A program made the translations under genes and the position numbers. The notes beneath the pieces were generated by a model. It was not told the DNA's origin. It saw only the letters and a list, made by a program, of their open reading frames with translations, and made no database searches. A stretch of DNA of 64,000 nucleotides from Occallatibacter riparius (GTDB lineage Bacteria; Acidobacteriota; Terriglobia; Terriglobales; Acidobacteriaceae), in contig NZ_CP093313.1 of assembly GCF_025264625.1 (NCBI RefSeq), positions 2,046,001 to 2,110,000 of the forward strand. Reading direction: 5' to 3'. Each line of letters starts with the position of its first letter. Position 1 is the stretch's first letter. Positions 23,789-31,376 of the stretch are shown piece by piece.

Positions 23789-25000
23789 CTATTGTAGGAT
23801 GCCCATGCGCTTTGCGACCCGCTCCAGTGTATCGAGAGCCTGATCGAGGTTCGCCCTTGTGTGCTCGCTGGTGACAATGAGTCGGATGCGGGCCTTGCCT
23901 TCCGGGACTGTGGGGAACGCGATGCCTGTGCCCATGACTCCTTCGTCGAACAGTGCGCGTGAGAAGTCCATGGTAAGGCGGCCTTCCCCGAGGATGACGG
24001 GCGTGATGGGCGTTTCGGTTGCCGGAGTGTTCACACCGCCGACGTTGAAACCGGCGCGGCGCAATTCACGCTGGAAGTAACGGGTGTTCTCCCACAGGCG
24101 GTCGATGCGCTCAGGTTCCTGTTCGAGGATGTCGAACGCGGCGATGCAGGTGGCGGCCACCGACGGCGGATGCGATGTGGAGAACAGGAAGGGACGCGCG
24201 CGGTGGTAGAGATAGTCGATGAGATCGCGGGAGCCGCAGACGTAACCTCCTAAAGCGCCGATAGCTTTCGAGAGGGTTCCCACTTGTACATCGACGCGGC
24301 CGTGCATGCCGAAGTGATCGATGCTGCCGCGTCCGTTGCGGCCCAGCACGCCGGAGGCGTGGGCATCGTCGACCATCATAATGGCGCCGTACTTCTCGGC
24401 GAGCGCGCCGAGCTTATCGACGGGGCCGATGTCTCCATCCATGGAGAAGACTCCGTCGGTGATTACGAGCTTGCGGCCGGGCTCGTTGGCGACCTCTTGG
24501 AGGAGTTCCTCGCAGTGGGCTACGTCTTTGTGGCGGAAGACCTTGATCTTGGCGCGGGAGAGACGGGCACCGTCGATGATGCTGGCGTGGTTCAGCTCGT
24601 CCGAGAGGATGAAGTCTTCTTTGCCAAGGATGGCGCTCACGGTGCCGGCGTTAGCGGCGAATCCGCTTTGGAAAACCACGCAGGCTTCGACGTTCTTGAA
24701 GCGCGCGATCTTCTCCTCCAGGTCCATATGAATCTTCATGGTGCCGGCGATGGTCCGGACGGCGCCGGAGCCCACGCCGAGCTCGCGTGTGGCTTTGAGG
24801 GCGGCTTCAATGAGCTCGGGATGGTTGGCCAGGCCGAGGTAGTTGTTGCTGGCCAGGTTGATGACCTGCTTGCCGTCGTAATGGCAGACGGGGGCCTGCT
24901 GGTCCTCGAGGACGCGGAGACGGAAGTGAGTTCCCTTCTGCTTGAGTTCGTTGAGGGCGTCTGTCAGGTAGGCGAGCTGGGGGCGGTCGGCGGAAGACAT
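23789..25000 (-). CDS. kbl: Glycine C-acetyltransferase (2-amino-3-ketobutyrate CoA ligase)
   Basis: PLP enzyme of the alpha-oxoamine synthase family, converting 2-amino-3-oxobutyrate and CoA to glycine and acetyl-CoA in threonine breakdown. The 403-residue protein has NLASNNYLGLANHPELIEAA at 48, SGAVRTIAGTMKIHMDLE near 78, SDELNHASIIDG at 133, DDAHASGVLGRNGRG at 211 and the Schiff-base lysine K245 in VGTLSKAIGALGGYVCG. The close paralogues BioF and serine palmitoyltransferase share this fold; overall blocks fit Kbl best, but no tdh gene is adjacent to confirm. GAGG precedes the ATG. First gene of an operon with ruvA. Confidence 0.88.
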   Translation of the reverse strand: MSSADRPQLAYLTDALNELKQKGTHFRLRVLEDQQAPVCHYDGKQVINLASNNYLGLANHPELIEAALKATRELGVGSGAVRTIAGTMKIHMDLEEKIARFKNVEACVVFQSGFAANAGTVSAILGKEDFILSDELNHASIIDGARLSRAKIKVFRHKDVAHCEELLQEVANEPGRKLVITDGVFSMDGDIGPVDKLGALAEKYGAIMMVDDAHASGVLGRNGRGSIDHFGMHGRVDVQVGTLSKAIGALGGYVCGSRDLIDYLYHRARPFLFSTSHPPSVAATCIAAFDILEQEPERIDRLWENTRYFQRELRRAGFNVGGVNTPATETPITPVILGEGRLTMDFSRALFDEGVMGTGIAFPTVPEGKARIRLIVTSEHTRANLDQALDTLERVAKRMGILQ

Positions 25001-25480
25001 GGTGGCAACCTCACGATACAGGGTACAGGCACGGGGGGCGGGGGGCTCATGCGGACACGGCGCGGGTTAACTACTTGACTAACAGAGACGCAAACGTGGC
25101 CCGGGGTATCCGCTGATTTTATCGAATTTGGACTTGCAAAGTCCGACTGTTATTTGTCAATGCTTTAGCCGTCGAGAGGGGGGAGGGGGTGGCGGTGGGT
25201 CTTGGCGTCGGGCAGAGGGTGGGGAGGGGTGGGGTATTAACGATAGGGTAAACGCGAGTGTCGTAGTCCGGAGGAGCGGCACAGCGACGAAGCGGCAGAG
25301 CTGTGGACGGCCAACGCGAGTCGGAGGGGGAGGGGGGGTGGGGGGGTGGCATGGATCCTCGCGGAGCGAGGGATCGCGACGACGGACCGGGGACGGGATG
25401 GGCGGTTTTCGGGCACAAAACTCCCTTCCGCTGTGGTGGAGCGGCAGACACAAAGTATGCGCGGTTTCGGACGAGCGGGC

Positions 25481-25496
25481 TGTGATCGTGGTCACG
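25481..25496. promoter_or_regulatory. CRP-like palindrome TGTGA-N6-TCACG
   Basis: Matches TGTGA-N6-TCACA at 9 of 10 positions and lies within a longer 8+8 bp dyad. It is about 140 bp upstream of the padR -35 box and 480 bp upstream of kbl, so the target gene is unclear. Confidence 0.4.
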
Positions 25497-25636
25497 ATCA
25501 AAAGCTCTCGGTGTTCTTTGGTCGCGCACCGCTCCTGAGAGGCGGCGGTCTATACAAACGCTGCGCTTCGCGCAGGTAGGGGTGGGGGGGTGGGTAGGAG
25601 CGGAACCGAAGTTGGGCGCTCGGCGTATCTGCATTG

Positions 25637-25666
25637 TTGACATGCCTAGCGATCTAGGGGTAGAGT
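25637..25666 (+). promoter_or_regulatory. padR promoter with operator inside the spacer (ADOP locus 2)
   Basis: TTGACA (25637-25642), 18-bp spacer and TAGAGT (25661-25666) form a sigma70-type promoter. The spacer contains a perfect inverted repeat CCTAG-cgat-CTAGG (25645-25658), so a bound dimer would block RNA polymerase. A second dyad, TACCT-N10-AGGTA (25672-25691), overlaps the transcript start and ribosome-binding region. PadR is the obvious binder; this is inferred. Confidence 0.65.
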
Positions 25667-25695
25667 GCGTATACCTAGATATCGAGAGGTAACGA

Positions 25696-26022
25696 ATGGC
25701 AACGAAGGACCTTCAAGGAACGCTGGAACTGCTTGTGCTCAGGACGCTGGCGGCGACCGGGGCAATGCATGGGTATGGGATTGTGCAGCATATCCAGCGG
25801 GCGTCCGAGGACCTGCTCCGGGTGGAAGAGGGGTCGCTGTACCCGGCTCTGCACCGGATGGAGCAGAACGGCTGGATCGAGTCGGAGTGGGCGCTGACGG
25901 ACAGCAAGCGCCGGGCGAAGTATTACACGCTGACGGCGCAGGGACAGCGGCAGCTCAAGCAGGCCGAGGAGAGCTTCGATGAGCTGGTGAAGGGGGTAAG
26001 GGCCGTTCTGCGCTACGCGTAA
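25696..26022 (+). CDS. PadR-family transcriptional regulator (ADOP locus 2)
   Basis: A 108-residue winged-helix regulator: TKDLQGTLELLVLRTLAATG, MHGYGIVQHIQRA, then the recognition block EEGSLYPALHRMEQNGWIES, wing (WALTDSKRRAKYYTLT) and a C-terminal helix with a second dimer contact. Closely related in pattern to the PadR at 15141. GAGAGGT lies before the ATG. Five permease genes follow in the same direction, the first 61 bp downstream. It probably represses them together with itself. Confidence 0.95.
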   Translation: MATKDLQGTLELLVLRTLAATGAMHGYGIVQHIQRASEDLLRVEEGSLYPALHRMEQNGWIESEWALTDSKRRAKYYTLTAQGQRQLKQAEESFDELVKGVRAVLRYA

Positions 26023-26033
26023 GACGGCAGGGA

Positions 26034-26058
26034 CCAGGCACCAGGCACCAGGCACCAG
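26034..26058. repeat. Seven-base tandem repeat in the padR-ADOP2 spacer
   Basis: Three and a fraction copies of a CCAGGCA-type 7-mer between padR and the first permease gene. Related GGGACCA/GGGAATA units lie in the two later spacers (34081-34110, 36763-36782). Confidence 0.6.
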
Positions 26059-26083
26059 AGAGCAAGGCTCCGAGGGGGGTGAG

Positions 26084-28723
26084 ATGGCTTCATTGCGGCG
26101 AGTTGCGAATCTGTTTCGGCGGTCGCGGCTGGATCGAGATATCTCAGAGGAACTGCGGGCGCATATTGAAATGCGCATCGAGGACAACGTCGCGCGTGGC
26201 CTGTCGCCGGAGGAGGCGAGGCGCGAAGCGTTGGTGCGGTTCGGGAATCACGCGGCGACGAAGGAGCGCGTGGTGGCGTCCGACGCGAGCCTTGGCCTGG
26301 CGGAGTGGGGCCGCGATATACGGTATGCCGCGCGGCATTTGCGGCGGTCTCCGGGGTTTGCGCTGACCGCGATTGCGACGCTGATGGTGGGGATTGGCGC
26401 GTGCGTGGTGGTGTTCGGAGTGCTGAATGCGCTGGTGCTGCGGCCGCTGAACTTGGCTGGGGCGGATCGGCTGGTGCAGGTGGTGAACAAGCAGCCGGGA
26501 GACGATTCGCAATCCTATCCGGACTATCTTGATTTGCGCGCGCGGAACAGCACGTTTGCCGATATGGTGGCCTACCGGGTTGACCAGGCAGGGATGAGCG
26601 TCGGCAGTTCAGCACAGAAGTCATGGGTTTACGAGGTATCCGGGAACTACTTCGAGATGCTTGGAGTGACGCCGCAGGTGGGGCGGATGATCGCGCCGAG
26701 CGATGAGCACGGGCCGAATTCAGCGCCCTATATGGTGCTGAGCGATGGGTTCTGGCGCTCGCGCTTCGAGGGCGATCCGCGCGTGGTAGGCATGACGGTG
26801 CAGTTGAACAAGCATCCGTTCACGATTATCGGAGTGGCGCCGAAGACGTTTCACGGAACGGAGCTCTTCCTGTGGCCTGACTTCTGGATTCCGATGGTGA
26901 ACGAAGAACAGGTTCAGGGGTACAGCTTCCTGGAGAAGCGATACAACCACGGGATCTACGTGCTGGGATCTGTGAAGCCGGGTGTGACCGTGGTGCAGGC
27001 GACGGATAATCTGCGGGCCGTGGGGAAGGGTCTGGCGAAGGAGCACCCGGTTGAGGATGGCGGGATGGAACCCAGACTGGTGCGGCCGGGACTGTTCGCG
27101 GATACGGTGGGCGACCCCATGCGTGCCTTCACGGTGGCGATCATGGGGCTGGCGGTGCTGGTTCTGTTGGCGGCGTGTGCGAACCTGGCGGGCATCTTCA
27201 CGGCGCGTTTTGCGGATCGGACGCGGGAACTGGCGATTCGCATCTCGATCGGCTCGGGAAGATGGCGGATTCTGCGGCAACTGCTGACGGAGGCGCTGCT
27301 GGTGTGCGCGGCGGGAGGAGCGGCGGGAACGGCGGCGGCCGCAGCGATGTTGAATGTGCTGAGCCGGTGGCAGCCGATTCCGGAGTTCCCGATCCATGTG
27401 ACGGCAGTCCCGGATCTCAAAGTGTATGCGGTGGCGATCGGGCTGTCGCTGGCTAGCGGAATATTGCCGGGGCTGGTTCCCGCGCGACAGATCTGGCGGA
27501 TGGACGCGATGCAGGCGATCAAGAGCGGCGCCGTTACGGCGGGGCTGCTGCGCAGGCTGACGCTGCGCGATGTGCTGCTGGGCGTGCAGATTGCGCTATG
27601 CGCGCTGCTGATCACGTCGTCGCTGGTGGCTGTGCGCGGCATGCAGCGGGCACTGAAGGCACCGATCGGATTTAAGCCAGAGGGCGTGGCGCTGGCTTCG
27701 ATGGACATGCACATGAGCGGCTACGCCGACAAGACGGCGCTGCCGGTCCAACGACGGATGATCGATGCAGCATCGCACATACCTGGCGTGACCGCGGCGG
27801 GGACCATTGATAGCATGCCACTCGGCACCGGAGGCAGCAACGAGCCGGTGTTCCGTGATGGCACGACGGATTTCCGTCCGAAGAACACGGTTACGGTGGC
27901 CAAGTACTACGCGATCTCTCCGGGGTATCTGCATGCGGCGAAGACCCGGCTGCTTGCGGGGCGCGACTTCACCTGGTCCGACGATGACAAGACACGGCGG
28001 GTGGCGGTGGTGAACGAGACGTTTGCGCGCCGGATGTTCGGCAGCACATCGGCGGTGGGCCAGCATTACGTGGAGCCGGGCAACACGCGGATCGAGATTG
28101 TGGGCGTGGTGGAAGACGGCAAGTACGACACGATCACCGAGGATGCGACGGCTGCGGCGTTTTATCCGCTCGGCCAATACACCGCTTCGAGCACAGTGCT
28201 GGTGGTGCGGTCAGAGAGGCCGGTAGCGGAGACGATGTCTGCGTTGCGCGGGGCGCTTGCCGCAATCGACTCGAGCCTACCCTTCACGCTGCAGACATGG
28301 CCGGATGCGCTCACGCTGGCGATGTTTCCGGCGCGCATTGCGACGGCGGTTTTGATGGTGCTGGGCGTGCTGGCCGCGATGCTGGCGGTGACAGGCATCT
28401 TCGGGATGGCGGCGTATTCGGTGTCGAAGAGGCTGCGGGAGCTCGGTATCCGGGTGGCGGTGGGGGCGCGGCGCACGCAGGTGTTGCGGGCAGCGCTGTC
28501 GAGACCCACGAAAGTGCTGGTGGTTGGGTCGGCCGCGGGTCTGGTGCTGGGCGTGCTGGCGAGCAGGCTGCTGGCGGTGGTGGTGTACCAGGCGAGTCCG
28601 AAGGATCCGCTGGTGCTGAGCGGCGCGCTGGTGTTGATGGTGCTGGTGGGACTGGCGGCTTCGTGGATTCCGGCACAGAGAGCAATGCGGGTGAATCCGG
28701 CACAGTTGCTGCGCGAAGACTGA
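26084..28723 (+). CDS. ADOP-type double-FtsX permease 2
   Basis: An 879-residue membrane protein, first permease of the five-gene array. The prefix (NLFRRSRLDRDISEELRAHI, then EEARREALVRFGN) is followed by TM1 (GFALTAIATLMVGIGACVVV), a MacB-like periplasmic domain, a first FtsX core (VLVLLAACANLAGIFTARFA, RTRELAIRISIGSGRW), a second periplasmic domain and a second core (FGMAAYSVSKRLRELGIRVA). The first core has ISIGSG rather than the usual VALGA at the coupling site. GAGGGGGGTGAG precedes the ATG. No ATPase partner. Role unknown; likely an envelope permease or force-transmitting protein. Confidence 0.93.
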   Translation: MASLRRVANLFRRSRLDRDISEELRAHIEMRIEDNVARGLSPEEARREALVRFGNHAATKERVVASDASLGLAEWGRDIRYAARHLRRSPGFALTAIATLMVGIGACVVVFGVLNALVLRPLNLAGADRLVQVVNKQPGDDSQSYPDYLDLRARNSTFADMVAYRVDQAGMSVGSSAQKSWVYEVSGNYFEMLGVTPQVGRMIAPSDEHGPNSAPYMVLSDGFWRSRFEGDPRVVGMTVQLNKHPFTIIGVAPKTFHGTELFLWPDFWIPMVNEEQVQGYSFLEKRYNHGIYVLGSVKPGVTVVQATDNLRAVGKGLAKEHPVEDGGMEPRLVRPGLFADTVGDPMRAFTVAIMGLAVLVLLAACANLAGIFTARFADRTRELAIRISIGSGRWRILRQLLTEALLVCAAGGAAGTAAAAAMLNVLSRWQPIPEFPIHVTAVPDLKVYAVAIGLSLASGILPGLVPARQIWRMDAMQAIKSGAVTAGLLRRLTLRDVLLGVQIALCALLITSSLVAVRGMQRALKAPIGFKPEGVALASMDMHMSGYADKTALPVQRRMIDAASHIPGVTAAGTIDSMPLGTGGSNEPVFRDGTTDFRPKNTVTVAKYYAISPGYLHAAKTRLLAGRDFTWSDDDKTRRVAVVNETFARRMFGSTSAVGQHYVEPGNTRIEIVGVVEDGKYDTITEDATAAAFYPLGQYTASSTVLVVRSERPVAETMSALRGALAAIDSSLPFTLQTWPDALTLAMFPARIATAVLMVLGVLAAMLAVTGIFGMAAYSVSKRLRELGIRVAVGARRTQVLRAALSRPTKVLVVGSAAGLVLGVLASRLLAVVVYQASPKDPLVLSGALVLMVLVGLAASWIPAQRAMRVNPAQLLRED

Positions 28724-28734
28724 GGGGGGATGGC

Positions 28735-31365
28735 ATGGCATTGTTCCGGCGAATTGCGAATTTGTTTCGGCGGGCGCGCCTGGATGGGGAGATTTCCGAG
28801 GAGCTGCGGGCGCATATCGAAATGCGCATTGAGGACAACATCGCGCGGGGCATGACTCCCCAGCAAGCGAGGCGCGAAGCGCTGGTGCGCTTCGGCAACA
28901 CCAGTTCGATGAAAGAGCGTGTAGCGGCGGCGGATATGCCGCTGCTGCTGAACAGCGTGTACTCGGACATCCGGTACGCGTTTCGCCAATTGGTGAGGAA
29001 CCCGGGATTCGCAGGCACGGCCATTGTGGTGCTGGCGCTGGGAATTGGAGCGAGTACAGCAATCTTTGCATTCGTAGATGCAGTGCTGATTAAGCCGCTC
29101 ACCTATAGGGATCCCGCGCAACTGGTCGGGCTGTTCGAGAGCAATCCGCTGGGATCACGGTTTCATCTCTCGTATCCCGATTATCTCGATTGGAAGAGCT
29201 TGAATCATGGTTTTAGTTCGATGGAGGCGTTCGACAACGTTCACTTCGCGCTGAAGACGCCGGAGGGCGTGGAGAGCGTGGATGGCGCTGCAGTGGGCGC
29301 GGGATTCTTCAGGATGCTTGGAGTCACACCCGTGCTGGGACGCGACTTCAGACAGGGAGAAGATACTCTGGGCGCGCCGCATACGGTGATGTTGAGTTAT
29401 CCCGCATGGCAGAAGCGGTTCGGTGGGCGAGAAGACGTGCTGGGCACGGCGATAACGCTGGACGGAACGGCGTACACCATCGCAGGTGTCCTTCCGCGGA
29501 GTTTCAACTTCGGCCCGGCCGGCGCGGCGGAGTTCTGGACGGCGATGCAGGCCAGCGCTACGCCGGAGGATCGCGGCGAGCACGGCATCCTGGCGTTCGC
29601 CCGACTCCATGATGGCGTCTCTCTCGAGGCCGCCGCAGCGGAGATGAGCGGGATTGCGAGCCGGCTGGCGAAAGAGTATCCGGATGCAGATGAAGGCCGC
29701 GGGGCTACGGTGGTGCGGCTGACCGAGCTGGTAGTGGGCAATCTGCGGCCTACGCTATTGCTGCTGCTGAGCGGAGCAGCGTTGCTGCTTCTGATGGCTT
29801 GCACGAACGTTTCGGGACTTTTGCTGGTACGCGCGCAGAGCCGGCAGCGCGAAGTTGCCGTGCGCGGCGCACTGGGTGCGACACGGCCACGCCTGGTACG
29901 GCAATTCGCAACTGAAGCAGTGGTGCTGACCGCAGCGGGCGGTGCGCTGAGCATGGCCGTTGCTTACACGGCGGTCCGGCTGCTGAGGAAGCTGGTTCCG
30001 TCTGCCAGTCTGGATGCAATGCCCTATCTGAGGGACCTCGGGCTGAATGCTCACGTAATCCTGTTCATCGCGGCCATAGCGGGGGGTTGTGCTGTGCTGC
30101 TCTCTTTGATTGCGATTGCACGCGCACCGTTTGCGAACCCCGGGCAAGGGCTGGCAGGGACCGGTCGCGGTTTTGCCGGAACTACGTGGCGGCAGATGGG
30201 AGCCAAGATGGTGGTCCTGCAGTTATGCACGGCCACAATTCTGCTGGTGGGCGCAGGCCTGTTCTCAAAGAGCTTCTACCGGTTGCTGCATACCGAAACC
30301 GGATTGCATCCGGATCATCTGGCCACCATGCGGCTATGGGCTCCGCCGTCGAGCTATCCAAAGAATGACAAGGTGGTGGCGCTGGCGCAGCGGGTGATCG
30401 CGGAGACAGAGCAATTGCCTGGCGTGCAATCGGCGGCTGTAACGCACCAGGTACCGATCTCCAACATCGCCGGCGGCAGCGCCACGTTTGAGGTGATCGG
30501 CAGGCCGAGCAAGCAGCGAACCAACGAGGCGAATGCGCGCGAGGTGAGCGCCGGATACTTCACGACGCTCGGGGCGCGGTTGCTGAGAGGCCGATGGTTC
30601 GATGAATCGGATGACGCCTCCAAGCCCCGGGTAGCAATCGTCAACGCATCATTCGCGCGCAAGTTTCTTGCAGGCGAAGATGCGCTGCGGCAGCACATTC
30701 GTTCCGATGCATCGGCTCCGCTGCTCCAGATTGTCGGGATAGTTGACGATATCCACGAAGGGCCGCTCGATGCGGACGTGCAGCCGGCCATCTATACATC
30801 TTTCGAGCAGGCGCCGAGTTCGATCTTTTACATCGTTGTAAGGACCGAGCAGGAACCGCGCGCCCTGCTGACACCGCTTAGAGCAGCTGTGAAACGGATC
30901 GATCCCAACGTTCTGACCATGACGGCCGAGACGATGGAGGATCGGATCGAGAATCTGCAATCTACGGCGCTGCACCGTGCTTCGGCATGGCTGGTGGGCG
31001 GGTTTGCGGCGATGGCCCTGCTGCTGGGTACGGTGGGGCTGTATGGCGTGATCGCGTATTCGGTGAGCCAGCGGACGCGCGAGATCGGCGTGCGTATGGC
31101 GCTGGGGGCACAGCGCGAGTCTGTGTACCGCATGATTCTGCGCGAGGCTGGATGGCTGACTGTACTGGGAGTTGGTGTGGGGTTGGTGTGCGCGGTGCTG
31201 GCAGCGATGCTCATTCGCAAGCTGCTTTTTGGCACGCAGGCATGGGACGCGCAGACGCTGGTGGCTGTGAGCGTGGTGATGACATTTGCGGCGCTGCTGG
31301 CGAGTTATTTACCGGCGCGCCGGGCCGCGGCGGTGAATCCCGCGGAAGCATTGCGCGCAGAGTGA
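28735..31365 (+). CDS. ADOP-type double-FtsX permease 3
   Basis: An 876-residue paralogue 11 bp after permease 2. The prefix reads NLFRRARLDGEISEELRAHI and ARREALVRFGNTSSM; TM1 near 95 (GTAIVVLALGIGASTAIFAF). The first FtsX core holds MACTNVSGLLLVRAQSRQ and REVAVRGALGATRPRL; the C-terminal core has LYGVIAYSVSQRTREIGVRM and ends in NPAEALRAE, the conserved tail of these proteins. The frame is open far upstream inside permease 2, but the ATG at 28735 aligns with the other prefix starts. TGAGGGGGG at the junction serves as stop of one gene and ribosome-binding site of the next, so translation is probably coupled. Confidence 0.93.
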   Translation: MALFRRIANLFRRARLDGEISEELRAHIEMRIEDNIARGMTPQQARREALVRFGNTSSMKERVAAADMPLLLNSVYSDIRYAFRQLVRNPGFAGTAIVVLALGIGASTAIFAFVDAVLIKPLTYRDPAQLVGLFESNPLGSRFHLSYPDYLDWKSLNHGFSSMEAFDNVHFALKTPEGVESVDGAAVGAGFFRMLGVTPVLGRDFRQGEDTLGAPHTVMLSYPAWQKRFGGREDVLGTAITLDGTAYTIAGVLPRSFNFGPAGAAEFWTAMQASATPEDRGEHGILAFARLHDGVSLEAAAAEMSGIASRLAKEYPDADEGRGATVVRLTELVVGNLRPTLLLLLSGAALLLLMACTNVSGLLLVRAQSRQREVAVRGALGATRPRLVRQFATEAVVLTAAGGALSMAVAYTAVRLLRKLVPSASLDAMPYLRDLGLNAHVILFIAAIAGGCAVLLSLIAIARAPFANPGQGLAGTGRGFAGTTWRQMGAKMVVLQLCTATILLVGAGLFSKSFYRLLHTETGLHPDHLATMRLWAPPSSYPKNDKVVALAQRVIAETEQLPGVQSAAVTHQVPISNIAGGSATFEVIGRPSKQRTNEANAREVSAGYFTTLGARLLRGRWFDESDDASKPRVAIVNASFARKFLAGEDALRQHIRSDASAPLLQIVGIVDDIHEGPLDADVQPAIYTSFEQAPSSIFYIVVRTEQEPRALLTPLRAAVKRIDPNVLTMTAETMEDRIENLQSTALHRASAWLVGGFAAMALLLGTVGLYGVIAYSVSQRTREIGVRMALGAQRESVYRMILREAGWLTVLGVGVGLVCAVLAAMLIRKLLFGTQAWDAQTLVAVSVVMTFAALLASYLPARRAAAVNPAEALRAE

Positions 31366-31376
31366 AAGGAGACGCT

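Larger units (their letters stand above)
25001..25695. other. 695-bp intergenic region with four G-tract clusters
   Basis: No gene seen; frames here encode only Pro/Arg- or Gly-rich low complexity. The + strand has four G-tract clusters able to form G-quadruplexes: 25178-25199, 25217-25234 (GGG-T-GGGG-A-GGGG-T-GGGG), 25326-25349 and 25579-25594. It also holds a near-perfect dyad TGATCGTG-gt-CACGATCA (25483-25500) and, at the right end, the padR promoter. It separates the divergent kbl and padR operons. Confidence 0.7.

Noticed and set aside
25157..25501. Possible 114-codon minus-strand gene in the kbl-padR gap
   Set aside because: The product is Pro/Arg low complexity read from the G-tract clusters; no start context or family pattern.
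26013..26624. Minus-strand frames opposite the permease array
   Set aside because: All are Pro/Ser/Arg-rich shadows of the permease genes; the + strand products show matching paralogous domains.
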